This document shows, piece by piece, positions 28,401-35,607 of a DNA stretch of 64,000 bases. The stretch is from Calditrichota bacterium. GTDB lineage: Bacteria > Calditrichota > Calditrichia > RBG-13-44-9 > J042. The notes under the pieces were generated by a model. The model was not told where the DNA came from and searched no databases. It saw only the letters and a program-made list of their open reading frames with translations. Numbering within the stretch: position 1 is the first letter of the stretch; every line of letters begins with the position of its first letter. A program made the translations under genes and the position numbers. Where the stretch lies: positions 122,479 to 186,478 of the forward strand of contig JAADJD010000038.1 of the NCBI GenBank assembly GCA_013150955.1, in the 5' to 3' direction.

Positions 28401-31137
28401 CCTCATGCAAACGATTCTGCGCCGGCCCCACGATGTGGAAATGGCTAAAACGCTCCGCATCGAAGCCAATCCCCATATGTCGATCGCCCTGCCCCATGCC
28501 GGAGACCGGTATCTGCCCGGTGGAGGCCTCCTTGTCGATTTCCATCAAAATGTCCTCGGTCAAATAAATATCGGCCATCTCGGTCAGCTCCGGCGACCGC
28601 TGGATGATGGTGGTATCCCGCAAAAACTGCTTGCGGCTTTCCCAGTAGCGTTTTTCCTCCAGATCCACCGCGTGTTCAATCAATTCATCAATGTATTCCC
28701 GTTCCGCCTGAATGGCCTTGTTCTGGGGACAGAAATTGATGCAGGCGTTGCACAGGGCACAGTTCTCATCCAGCAGAACCGGAATTTCCCGCGGTTTCCC
28801 GATGCGCGCACCATAGGTGCAGGCATTTTCGTGGGCACACATGCCACAACGGATGCAGGTTTCGGGATCGATGAACAGTTTTCCGTAGGGAAATCCCCGC
28901 GGATAAATAATTTTCAATCCGTGCTCCAGATGGGAGCGTTCTTCCTTCTGTTCCGCCAGGGTGTGTTCCCGGTACAGGGGACTCTGCTTCATGATGTCCC
29001 AGAAGCGCTCGATGAAATCGGACTTTTCCTCCTGGGAAATCCCCAGAGCCAGCTGGAAGCGGGTATCGGCTTCCACCAGATCGAACATACGCGTCAGGGG
29101 AATATCGGTGGGACACACGCGGGTGCAGTTGTCACAACGGGTGCAGACCAGGAATCCCAGCGCTTCCTGCTGACTGATCGTTTCCCCGCGAGCCAGGCGA
29201 ACGGCCGTCTTTCGCCGGGTGATGGGGGTGGCCACTCCCAGCAGTCCGAAAACGTCGCTGGTGGGACACACCCGCTCACAGCTGTCGCACTCGGCACAAT
29301 TCACCGCCATTTGCAAAATGGGATCGCGCTGGGTCTCCAGCCGGGGTGGAATGACCCGTGGAAAAATCAGTTTATTCAATTTCCAGAACAATCGGGGGAT
29401 GGAATACAGAGACATGCGGCGCCCATTCTCCTGGCCCCGCTGAAGCAGGCGCACGCCGTATTCCATGAAAATTGGGGTGAGCTTTTGAAATATTCGCAAA
29501 CTGAGCTTGCGACCCACCGGATTGACGAATTTTACCTGATTTATCAGCCGATGGGGATCCTGTTCTTTTTTCAACGCCCATAATTGTTGTACACGACCGG
29601 CCTGTCCTGGGCCCTCCATGCGCTTCATGAACGGCAAATTCCAGATGCCCACCCCATAGGGTCGGCCCCCAAAATGAATGGCCGCCTGCGTCATAAAGGG
29701 TACCAGTCCCAGATAGGTTTTGTGACGCAGGGTATCGGTATTGGCCAGCAAAATGGTCTGCAACAAAATTTCTCCACCGTTCAGGACATGGCCTTCGGTT
29801 TTCACGGGATTTTGTGTCCAGTCAGAAATGGCCGACTGAATGAAGGCCATGTATTCCGGGAAGCGGGCCAGGGGGACAATCGTTTCGCTGACCAGCATGG
29901 AAGGGCCTTTTTGCTTCATCTGCACCGGCTGGTAGCGGTGATCCCACAGCTTATGAGCCACCGATGCAGGCAGGCGATCGTACACCAGCCCCTGATAGCG
30001 CCGCCTCTCCCGCGAAGCACTGAACAATGGATATTTCAGCGCCGCCTGATAGTCCTCCCGGGTATCGAATTCCAGCACCACGGTGTGGTTTAGATCCTTC
30101 AGCTGCTCCACCACTTCCTGCTCCGCACGGGCACGGCGAATGAGCAGATCGTCCTCCTTCTCCAGCGCCCGATTCAGCTCCTGCTGCAATTTCTCCTTCT
30201 CAATTTCATAGGTGGTGATCAGGTAATTGCGATCGAAATACAGGATGGACGTGGGGCGCAATCCCCAGGCCTGGATCAGCTCCACAAACCGCTGAACGGA
30301 CTGGGCATTGGGGAAGGAAAAGGCAAACGGCTTGGAGACGTACGTCAGCGGCTGTACCCGGAGGGTTATTCCCGCAATAATACCCAGCTGGCCCTCGCTG
30401 GAAAACAGTTGATCAAAGGCTTCGTGCCCGGGATGTACGCTGATCCATTCCCCCTGCGGATTTAACAGCAGAATGGCCTCCACCGATTGCCGCACGTGAC
30501 CGTATTTATAGGCACCCAGTCCCAATCCACCGGTCGCCACCCAGCCGCAAATGGTTCCCGAATGGGGATTGGTAATATCCTGCCGTAAGGTAAATCCCTT
30601 TTGCCGCAGGTATTTGCGCATGTCCGCAAAAATAACGCCCGGCCCAACCGTCAACAGATTCTCCGCCGCATGCAGATGATAAAAATCCAGATGGGACAGA
30701 TCCAGAATCACCTCGTGGTTCATAGGAACCGCGCCGCCAAACGGCCAGGTACCCGCCCCCCGAATGGTATAATGCAGGCGATGTTGCCCGGCATACCGAA
30801 CGAACTGGCGCAAATCCTCCAGCGTGCCAGGACGCACCACAAAGCGGGCACGAATGGTCAGCAACACTTTCTTAAAAAATTCGGGAATGAAAGCCGTTCC
30901 CGAATCATTATGGTAAATGCGCTGTTGTACGTCAGACAGGGAGAACAGAACACTGGCATCGCTCAACAGGCCCCGCAACTCCGTATAAACGGGATCGCGT
31001 TCCAGGCCCTGCCCATCCTTTAATTCCGGGAACTTTTCGAACAACAGATCCAGCGCCTGATGTTGCGCCCGTACCCGATGCGCTGCCGATTGCTGAAACA
31101 GGGGATCAAAATAGGAAGAAATTGCCGAATTGCTCAT
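22468..31137 (-). CDS. Giant fusion: FAD-linked oxidase, Fe-S, two GltS-type FMN domains, class II amidotransferase, GXGXG domain
   Basis: One uninterrupted 2889-residue frame from ATG 31137. Domains in order: FAD-binding oxidase of the GlcD/lactate dehydrogenase type (about 90-560, FVVRPGTLEDLRQFVRYAG and TVGPGVIFADMRKYL); Fe-S cysteines CAECDSCERVCP (from 614) and CTRCDNCTRVCP (about 664); ferredoxin-like CIRCGMC and CALCNACINFCP (about 760-800); a degenerate glutamate-synthase FMN-like domain (about 890-1290, LIASGGIRLASDSQKTIQRG); a second, canonical one (about 1400-1900, LDGPRGGTGASPNIIKGQ, FVSGGIRTYEDVIKAIALGA, CDRNRNCHDGCSRG for a 3Fe-4S cluster); a class II glutamine amidotransferase starting at Cys1930 (NCGVAAVIGTHN, ALTHNGETTNYETLK); and a C-terminal GXGXG beta-helix (about 2680-2770, GGSVFILGDIV). 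The reaction is unknown; electron transfer between an alpha-hydroxy acid and glutamate/glutamine chemistry is an inference. The ribosome site is weak. Confidence 0.85.
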   Translation of the reverse strand: MSNSAISSYFDPLFQQSAAHRVRAQHQALDLLFEKFPELKDGQGLERDPVYTELRGLLSDASVLFSLSDVQQRIYHNDSGTAFIPEFFKKVLLTIRARFVVRPGTLEDLRQFVRYAGQHRLHYTIRGAGTWPFGGAVPMNHEVILDLSHLDFYHLHAAENLLTVGPGVIFADMRKYLRQKGFTLRQDITNPHSGTICGWVATGGLGLGAYKYGHVRQSVEAILLLNPQGEWISVHPGHEAFDQLFSSEGQLGIIAGITLRVQPLTYVSKPFAFSFPNAQSVQRFVELIQAWGLRPTSILYFDRNYLITTYEIEKEKLQQELNRALEKEDDLLIRRARAEQEVVEQLKDLNHTVVLEFDTREDYQAALKYPLFSASRERRRYQGLVYDRLPASVAHKLWDHRYQPVQMKQKGPSMLVSETIVPLARFPEYMAFIQSAISDWTQNPVKTEGHVLNGGEILLQTILLANTDTLRHKTYLGLVPFMTQAAIHFGGRPYGVGIWNLPFMKRMEGPGQAGRVQQLWALKKEQDPHRLINQVKFVNPVGRKLSLRIFQKLTPIFMEYGVRLLQRGQENGRRMSLYSIPRLFWKLNKLIFPRVIPPRLETQRDPILQMAVNCAECDSCERVCPTSDVFGLLGVATPITRRKTAVRLARGETISQQEALGFLVCTRCDNCTRVCPTDIPLTRMFDLVEADTRFQLALGISQEEKSDFIERFWDIMKQSPLYREHTLAEQKEERSHLEHGLKIIYPRGFPYGKLFIDPETCIRCGMCAHENACTYGARIGKPREIPVLLDENCALCNACINFCPQNKAIQAEREYIDELIEHAVDLEEKRYWESRKQFLRDTTIIQRSPELTEMADIYLTEDILMEIDKEASTGQIPVSGMGQGDRHMGIGFDAERFSHFHIVGPAQNRLHEGDPDEELSVTLGRRYRYCRFDEAGNLHNPEFPTLKLKSPILYNAVPLESNGRVELAFIKVAEQQGTLVVIKFNRFLEYYDFWKEEGGYTQLPPVIVPRFDQELIDHLQVHPHVTREFLTDLWGMPMFEVLYHPKMDQTVEFIRNSVAATNGKSPLICGYLEVSEYDIIGGMEILPHLQQKIEDFLKLGVDVIHIHGLRNKDNYFVTSQAVRAIHHYLLASGRRHLVSLIASGGIRLASDSQKTIQRGAAATLIDFAALLALDPYAYRAILERKTTTEKLMNLDIDWAVQRLNNQMESRKVQILEVLGAAGFKDLKKTVGEEGRLIDFYELEERIQKQIFEDERRLEVYERLNRELIEAEPLPEDASPRYTELKQRVVPLRPPHDFYHLDEVNLSVYHRDHVWPGEVIETLGRMAAGDLQMAELRNVKGTGLLGDGFDVMKILYQRDPDRIPEEELDRVKTAVMLDKDLILRAPWMFGGKSVGSIGLDSWRAHVIAARELGIQYDTGEGGYPTCFFLNRKGEPIFFTEPDIQVMKPYFQHDRHYTVREIKEILQKNGITPEKHPRIFETLNQYPELQPFLFYVVVDKEDEPYVSTELKTGLFGVTKETIKKARRVVIAYSQGAKMGIGGHILAQKVNKLVAYLRGVEGLEYLDNEKIQQLIQKIEKIEREAHHPLKAVAQEASPHLQRAYDENEIFPELKHWLWQIQQTAYQLNAEGKLDPIEFEHILRLTEEVIGLSYTSIISPFPFHNCYSIEDVKAFIDIVRMINPRAVVSVKVSPSVDIEFIAAGLGRIAKDNTEEVLREKAREIQDNTVELSRVLSEYARKYGMKIELWLDGPRGGTGASPNIIKGQMGMHIEYAIPLIHDRLVQDGLRNYVKFFVSGGIRTYEDVIKAIALGADGVIWGTAPMVAIGCDRNRNCHDGCSRGIATSNLIMQNLRDVEKNSRQMINAFLIMQMQVIRALAGLGFRDIRELRGRFDKIQWLGLKERVDFRIRQYRDYLKQRAAQKEAVHPTGQSNCGVAAVIGTHNIPSYVLDRTLAAMKNRGMDGVGVGKTLCFPEFPDHYAYRIMVKGKLQLEVEDALRRQGEVPADEAEFRYQARQVLLRYRSKLAEKIKKVFLDPYFDFAGETEIEKVREPYKRDSRGRERDYREFGNENTDPGDVYRFFVRVKPRVLQEFIEQEILLSPRFAYIREYFPDVKAHNYRSHEKFLRKAEDLFVFNHSVMLTQILYVWEVEPESWVQFVKANRAFKEYLPVLTQSDPLSDEFIDIYGETFLYLLRDFIRTHPWRWHKEKYRQRIRRIAAVMSCGKNFAVWKTAGREIPWDTPPSPNNIIHVRLATGSIVEQMNAHPFAKLHTALTHNGETTNYETLKQRVEQFGLPPLATTDTEVASLKFHLLAEELEYPDWALFESFSPTTGDDLALMPPEIRQQLEEVQRVEFTSSPDGPYQYLCLRHLPDRRVTERVDLKDPADLRPSTTAFWVDERNGETRAFSIIASEEQAIQQMLELLDQEGLIDGAAADRVLVSNGMISRYHYDEQGRITRYELIDRYGQPLPLEKFGQHYSLRRQALKTPANAPELEAIIQDGLSRDGESRVTFLCRWVEEQLPEWDFNTYRWVFTRMMQLAEDAHVADVNRIFTYFIDYLRRMNTGEKAKSSLLDVTRKLFYQWLDELADRQPDRWVRATRQQTEVPMARDPERQTLLIDASGFAAEGTDPQRSLAAFLSLAYDRGWRRFILYRVNGQRLISTAVMGQGDTDDVEMDVYGIPGEYFGAFMQGGTIRLHGNAQNFCAMTMHHGNLYVFGNAGKVCGYASKGGSVFILGDIVDRAWTNSVNDPRCQELKVHILGSASKYCGESLMGGRFFFGGMYFDSQGRLRIQERPYRGTKLLGGASRGKMLFFDPYDRLHPRQYTHGKLEQIEPREWPRWQQMVLDTLQLAGVHVEEHRGVYRFVADDRVFEIAPNLFKLVVPKGGLKGYESH

Positions 31138-31446
31138 CAAAATATTCCAATTTTGTTTAATTTGAATTTCACAATTTCAAAGGGAGCCAAAATTATGCCC
31201 GAATGAACATCATTTTTTTGCAAACCATCAAAATTTAAAAATCAATTTTACGAAGAAAATCTACCAATTAAAAATCGGAAAATTTTTTCTGAAAATGAGG
31301 AAAAAGCGGAACTTGTGGAACCCGGAAAGGATTGCGAACGATGCGGTCAATATTTTCCATGGGGAATGCCGCAGATTACAAGCCTGCGGTACCTTTCCCT
31401 TTCCTTTCAGAAGAATCCGCCGTTTTTCCGGAGAAAAAGCAATCCA

Positions 31447-32043
31447 TCAGGGCTCGTAAATATCGCTGAATCGCCGACGCGTGCGCTGCACATCCTTCCA
31501 GAATTTTACCTTGTAATAGATGGAGTCCAGGCGGGAGACGGAAATGCCAAATTGCCGGGCCACTTTTTGTTCCAGCTCGGTGGTCGAATCCAGTGGGGGA
31601 ATGCCGTACTTAAACAGGGTATCCAGATAGCAATTGTACACACAAATTTCCCAGTCGCTGGGTGCCGTCAACCAGGACGAATCCGGCTTCCAGTCTCGTA
31701 AATCCCACAAAATGCCTTTACCCGGTTTATACACGCATCCGGTCTTGGATTCGGTGCCAATGGGATCCGTTTCCTTAAACACATAGACATAGGTTTTGCG
31801 TTTGGGGGGATCGGTACCCGGGAAAAAGAGCATCAGTCGAATTTGTTCCATTAATTCCGCGGTGGTTAAAAACGGGGGAACCATGATTTTGATGGTGTTA
31901 AAAAACGGGCCGTAATCCTGGTAAATAATCTGGTATTGGATGTTTAACGTGTCCCACATGGAAGGCTGAGCCTTAGAGATTCCGGTCAACCCCAGCAGAA
32001 TGGCCACGATTAGGACACGTACGTGCCTGTTCCATTTCCCCAT
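31447..32043 (-). CDS. Secreted hypothetical protein
   Basis: A 198-residue protein with a signal peptide (VLIVAILLGLTGISKAQ, cleavage after Ala-Gln or nearby). The mature part is rich in aromatics and Pro (QYQIIYQDYGPFFNTIKIMV) with four Cys in the middle-to-late region. No domain is recognised. The ATG at 32043 has GCGGTGAGCC upstream. It precedes the giant gene by about 310 bp on the same strand; that AT-rich gap probably holds the giant gene's promoter, so co-transcription is uncertain. Envelope or extracellular location is inferred. Confidence 0.7.
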   Translation of the reverse strand: MGKWNRHVRVLIVAILLGLTGISKAQPSMWDTLNIQYQIIYQDYGPFFNTIKIMVPPFLTTAELMEQIRLMLFFPGTDPPKRKTYVYVFKETDPIGTESKTGCVYKPGKGILWDLRDWKPDSSWLTAPSDWEICVYNCYLDTLFKYGIPPLDSTTELEQKVARQFGISVSRLDSIYYKVKFWKDVQRTRRRFSDIYEP

Positions 32044-32180
32044 GGCTCACCGCAATCTTTCTGTTTTAAGAATAATAAGGCCTGGCGTCGGACATTTCCA
32101 CAAAAAAATGGCGGGCAATTAATTTTTTCCTGGTTTTCAGCAGTTGACGGTACCAGTCAAATCTCGACGGGTGATTTCAT

Positions 32181-32348
32181 CCCAGATTAAGCATTAGAAC
32201 CACGAATTACACGAATTAACACCAATAAAAATAATAAAATGCACTTGATTCTATCTGGATGAAAATGTTTGCCCGGATATATTCGCTATTTTGTTGATTT
32301 TTTTCGAATTCATTCGCGTGATTCGCGGTTTAATCATCATTTGGGTTA
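32181..32348 (+). repeat. Dispersed MITE-like repeat, copy 7 (reference copy, orientation A)
   Basis: The simplest single copy, about 168 bp. Left end CCCAGATTAAGCATTAGAAC then CACGAATTACACGAATTAAC; core ATTCTATCTGGATGAAAATG and GCCCGGATATATTCGCTATT; right end ATTCGCGTGATTCGCGGTTT to CATTTGGGTTA. Left and right ends are imperfect inverted repeats of roughly 40 bp. Confidence 0.88.
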
Positions 32349-32385
32349 AAACGAACTGAAGTCGATGGCCTGGAGTTACTGGATA

Positions 32386-33771
32386 CTATTTTAAAACCAC
32401 CATTTTCCGGATGGTGGTTTGGTCATTTACTCTGAGCACATAAAAATAGGTTCCCGATGGTAATAGAAAAGAGGACACCCTTACCTGATAAAAGCCCGGC
32501 AAATGCCGCTCATCCACCAAAACGTCCACCTCCCGACCCAGAAGATCATATATCTTCAGACTCACATGAGAGCTCAGCGGCACATAATAACGGATGATCG
32601 TTTCGCCATTAAAAGGGTTCGGGTAGTTTTGGAACAACTGAAATCTGGCTGAAAGATTTGGGGAATCGTGAATAATACCGGTTAAATCCGGATCGTAAAT
32701 CTCACACATTTCTGTGGGGAAAACAAGTGGAATACCTGTGGTATCCGTCCAGGAACGGCCACCAATACTCAAAATGCGTCCATCCGGAAGCAGATTCATG
32801 GTTGGGATCTCTTTGACAACGGGATAAGATCCCAAATAAACCGGCTGGAAGTTCTCCGGATCATACAACTCCCAGGTAATATTCACCGACCCACCCGCAA
32901 CCAGAATTCTTCCATTGGGCAACAATAAGGAGTAATGACTTATTCTTCCTTCAAACATATCCCCAACCCTTTGCCAGCTATTATTTTCAGGATCGTAAAG
33001 CTCACAGGAAGATAACCATTTGCGACGCTCCCTATCCCTTCCTCCCATGACCAAAACCCTTCCATCTGGAAGCAATATATCCGAATGCCGCTCCCTGGAG
33101 GAATCCAGTTCGGCGGCAAGCTGCCATTGCCCGGTATTCGGATCGAACAGCTCGCACCTCTTGACACTGGAACCGCCCACAACCAAAACCCGGCCATCCA
33201 TCAACAGGGTCGCCGTATGCCCTTTCCGCCCATAACGCATCGAATCAACGAATTGCCACCGTTCCAACCAGGGATCATAAATCTCCGCGCTTTTCTCATA
33301 GGGATAAGATAAACCCACAAATCCGCCCGTCACCAGCACCCTCCCATCCGATAAAAGCGTCGCGGTAAAAAAAGAATTCCTTTCCGTGTTCAATGAATCC
33401 GTCCACCGCCATTGCTCCGTTTCGGGATCAAAAATCTCGCAACTGCGGTTCTTATAACCCCCAATGGCCAATACTTCTCCTGTGTGCAATAGCACCAGCT
33501 TATGATTGGCCCGTCCACTGTTCATATTCGATGTATAGCGCCATTTGCCAGTGGATACATCATAGATCTCACAACTATCAGTAGGAGATTCCCTGTATAT
33601 GCTCCATCCACCGGTGACCAATACATCCCCACCTGGCAATACCACAGAGGCGTGTCCCTGCCTGGGGATACGCATCGAATCCGCAGCAATCCAGCCCCCA
33701 TATTGCTGGGAATAAGTGGATAAAGAAATACCGAATACCCAAAATAGAGAGAAAACAATATATCTTTTCAT
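32386..33771 (-). CDS. Kelch-repeat secreted protein with T9SS sorting domain
   Basis: A 461-residue exported protein. Signal peptide MKRYIVFSLFWVFGISLST, then about six Kelch blades each carrying GGDVLVTGG, RVLVVGGSS, RVLVMGGRD or RILVAGGSV followed by CELYDPENNSW or CEIFDPETEQW. It forms a beta-propeller similar to galactose oxidase-like Kelch proteins. The C-terminal 85 residues are a T9SS domain: FQNYPNPFNGETIIRYYV, IYDLLGREVDVLV, GTYFYVLRV, final KMVVLK. ATG 33771 is preferred to TTG 33783. It directly follows the 33790-34686 gene (18 bp), so the two are an operon of secreted cargo. Ligand unknown. Confidence 0.88.
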   Translation of the reverse strand: MKRYIVFSLFWVFGISLSTYSQQYGGWIAADSMRIPRQGHASVVLPGGDVLVTGGWSIYRESPTDSCEIYDVSTGKWRYTSNMNSGRANHKLVLLHTGEVLAIGGYKNRSCEIFDPETEQWRWTDSLNTERNSFFTATLLSDGRVLVTGGFVGLSYPYEKSAEIYDPWLERWQFVDSMRYGRKGHTATLLMDGRVLVVGGSSVKRCELFDPNTGQWQLAAELDSSRERHSDILLPDGRVLVMGGRDRERRKWLSSCELYDPENNSWQRVGDMFEGRISHYSLLLPNGRILVAGGSVNITWELYDPENFQPVYLGSYPVVKEIPTMNLLPDGRILSIGGRSWTDTTGIPLVFPTEMCEIYDPDLTGIIHDSPNLSARFQLFQNYPNPFNGETIIRYYVPLSSHVSLKIYDLLGREVDVLVDERHLPGFYQVRVSSFLLPSGTYFYVLRVNDQTTIRKMVVLK

Positions 33772-33789
33772 TTCCTTTATCAACCGGAT

Positions 33790-34686
33790 CTACCGCATCA
33801 AAATCATCCTTTTTGCCGACACAAAAACGCCATTAATTTTCATTACATACAGGTAAATCCCACTGGACAAATCCCAGGCCTCAAAATCCACCAAATAGTT
33901 CCCCGGATAATGGACTTTAGAAACCAGCGTTGCGATTTGCCGACCCAGGCCATCGTAGACGATGATTTCCACAAACGCTTTTTCTTTTATCGTATAAGGG
34001 ATTTGCGTAACACCCGGATTAAATGGATTGGGAAGGTTTTGATGCAGGATGAAATCGTCTAAATATGCCTCGTCCGCGGGGGGAATGAATGTTGGCTTTT
34101 TATACAGCACAATCGCTTCCATCATAAAATCGCAGGCGTGATGCCACTTTTGTTCCTCTTTAGAATAGAAATAGCTATTCCCATATTTTTGAGCAGGAGT
34201 ATCGATTGATATTGTACTAAACACATCGAAAACGTTTTGCTCGAGCAAAATCCAGAAGGTATCCTCAATAGAAATATTCCTTAATCCCACACTGGTTAGA
34301 TCCACCTCCTTAAAAATTTTTATTCCATTGTCAGCAAATGTTGGGTTGTATTCACCATCCTGAACAGAAAACCAATACTTATAGACCTGGTTCTCCGACG
34401 AAGGAAATCTCCCACCCAAATGAATTGAATACGATACACTATCATACGGCTTGCCATATTGAACCCGGAAGGCCAATATATCATAAACGACGTATCCGGA
34501 GTCCCTGGCGTTGCTGTCCGCCTTAAACAACACCGCAATGGGGCTCCTCTCTTCCGATTGAAAAACATAAGCACAAAAATTTCCAGAATCGGGTACATAT
34601 TCGTAATAATATTTCAGGGTGTCCAATCGTTGAGAATATGCATTATACATGCATAAAAAAAGCATAAACGCAATCACCCGATACAT
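33790..34686 (-). CDS. Secreted protein with T9SS sorting domain
   Basis: A 298-residue exported protein with signal peptide MYRVIAFMLFLCMYNAYSQ. The body (residues 20-210) is not recognised; it is Tyr-, Ser- and Asp-rich. The C-terminal domain is a T9SS type A signal: LHQNLPNPFNPGVTQIPYTI, VYDGLGRQIATLV, GIYLYVMKINGV, final KRMILMR. ATG 34716 is upstream in frame, but GGAGAAAATCC before 34686 and the signal peptide favour 34686. First gene of a pair with the Kelch cargo. Confidence 0.82.
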   Translation of the reverse strand: MYRVIAFMLFLCMYNAYSQRLDTLKYYYEYVPDSGNFCAYVFQSEERSPIAVLFKADSNARDSGYVVYDILAFRVQYGKPYDSVSYSIHLGGRFPSSENQVYKYWFSVQDGEYNPTFADNGIKIFKEVDLTSVGLRNISIEDTFWILLEQNVFDVFSTISIDTPAQKYGNSYFYSKEEQKWHHACDFMMEAIVLYKKPTFIPPADEAYLDDFILHQNLPNPFNPGVTQIPYTIKEKAFVEIIVYDGLGRQIATLVSKVHYPGNYLVDFEAWDLSSGIYLYVMKINGVFVSAKRMILMR

Positions 34687-34716
34687 TGGATTTTCTCCGT
34701 AAATTTTTAATTTCAT

Positions 34717-35110
34717 TTCTTCGAATTTTAAAACTCACCCGGAAATGCGGTTTAAAAGCATATCTAAAATTCCCTGATAAATTTGAAAGATTCGAAGAAA
34801 TAAGAAGTAAGACGATGAATGAAAATTCGTATTTTCATTCCTATCTATCGTTTGCCCACCCGAATTCTTCTGCATCCGGTTTGGTCTTTCCTGGGGGCAA
34901 TTCCACCTGTAAGGATCCGTTCAAGAAATGCGATTTCATTTTAATGAATATTTTCTTTGTTTTCAATAAAGAATCGATGGACAACTCATTTTTTTTAACG
35001 ATATGGCCATTGCCACACCACCGCTTTCACCCGCGACAGGCCGTTTATCCCTCACCAAACGCAACAATTTCAAACAGTCTCATTTTTTAGAATCTCATAA
35101 GCCCGGTTTA
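34717..35110. other. AT-rich intergenic stretch with a possible gene remnant
   Basis: A minus-strand stop-to-stop frame runs from about 35034 to 34841. From ATG 34940 it would encode 32 residues (MKSHFLNGSLQVELPPGKTK then PDAEEFGWANDR). Composition looks protein-like, but there is no proper ribosome site, so I treat it as a possible remnant or small protein. Nothing else is visible before the repeat. Confidence 0.25.
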
Positions 35111-35452
35111 AACCCAGATTATGCAATAGACCACGAATTGCACGAATTAACACAAATAAAAATAATCTCAAATAAAGCGTTAAACCACGAATCACGCGAA
35201 TGAATTCGAATAAAATCAACAAAATAGCGAATATATCCAAGAGAACATTTTCATCCAGATAGAATCAAGTGTATTTTATTATTTTTATTGGTGTTAATTC
35301 GTGTAATTCGTAGGCTATCGCATAATTTGGGATAATCAAATCCATTAGATCAGATCTAAATGAAAATTTCTTTCGGGGTATATTTGCGATTCTGTGGATA
35401 TGGTTTGGGTTCATTCACGTAATTCGCGGTTTTATGCATGATTTGGGATTAA
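35111..35452 (+). repeat. Dispersed MITE-like repeat, copy 8 (composite)
   Basis: An orientation-A left end (35111 to about 35166, AACCCAGATTATGCAATAGA), a full orientation-B copy (about 35167-35332, core GCGAATATATCCAAGAGAAC), then an orientation-A remainder of the divergent type (to 35452, ending GCATGATTTGGGATTA). The layout looks like one element inserted into another. Confidence 0.82.
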
Positions 35453-35524
35453 GGGGAGGGGGAGAACAGGGGATCCGGGACATCAATGGATAACCTAAAG
35501 ATTGCGCCCTGCCGGATGTACAAA

Positions 35525-35558
35525 CAAGATGGCCGCAAAGACCCCTCTTTGCGGCCAT
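35525..35558 (-). terminator. Hairpin downstream of rng
   Basis: Perfect 13-bp stem ATGGCCGCAAAGA (35529-35541) and TCTTTGCGGCCAT (35546-35558) with a four-base loop, 50 bp past the rng stop; on the minus strand it is followed by CTTGTTT. Probably the terminator of the argR-radical SAM-rng operon, though its T run is poor. Confidence 0.7.
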
Positions 35559-35607
35559 CAGCAAACGAACCGATGAGACTTGCAGGTTCACCTCAACGGA
35601 TTCCCCG

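Noticed and set aside
28321..29583. A 420-codon plus-strand frame and similar long frames opposite the giant gene
   Set aside because: No family resemblance, no ribosome sites and odd composition; they are antisense shadows of a long coding region.
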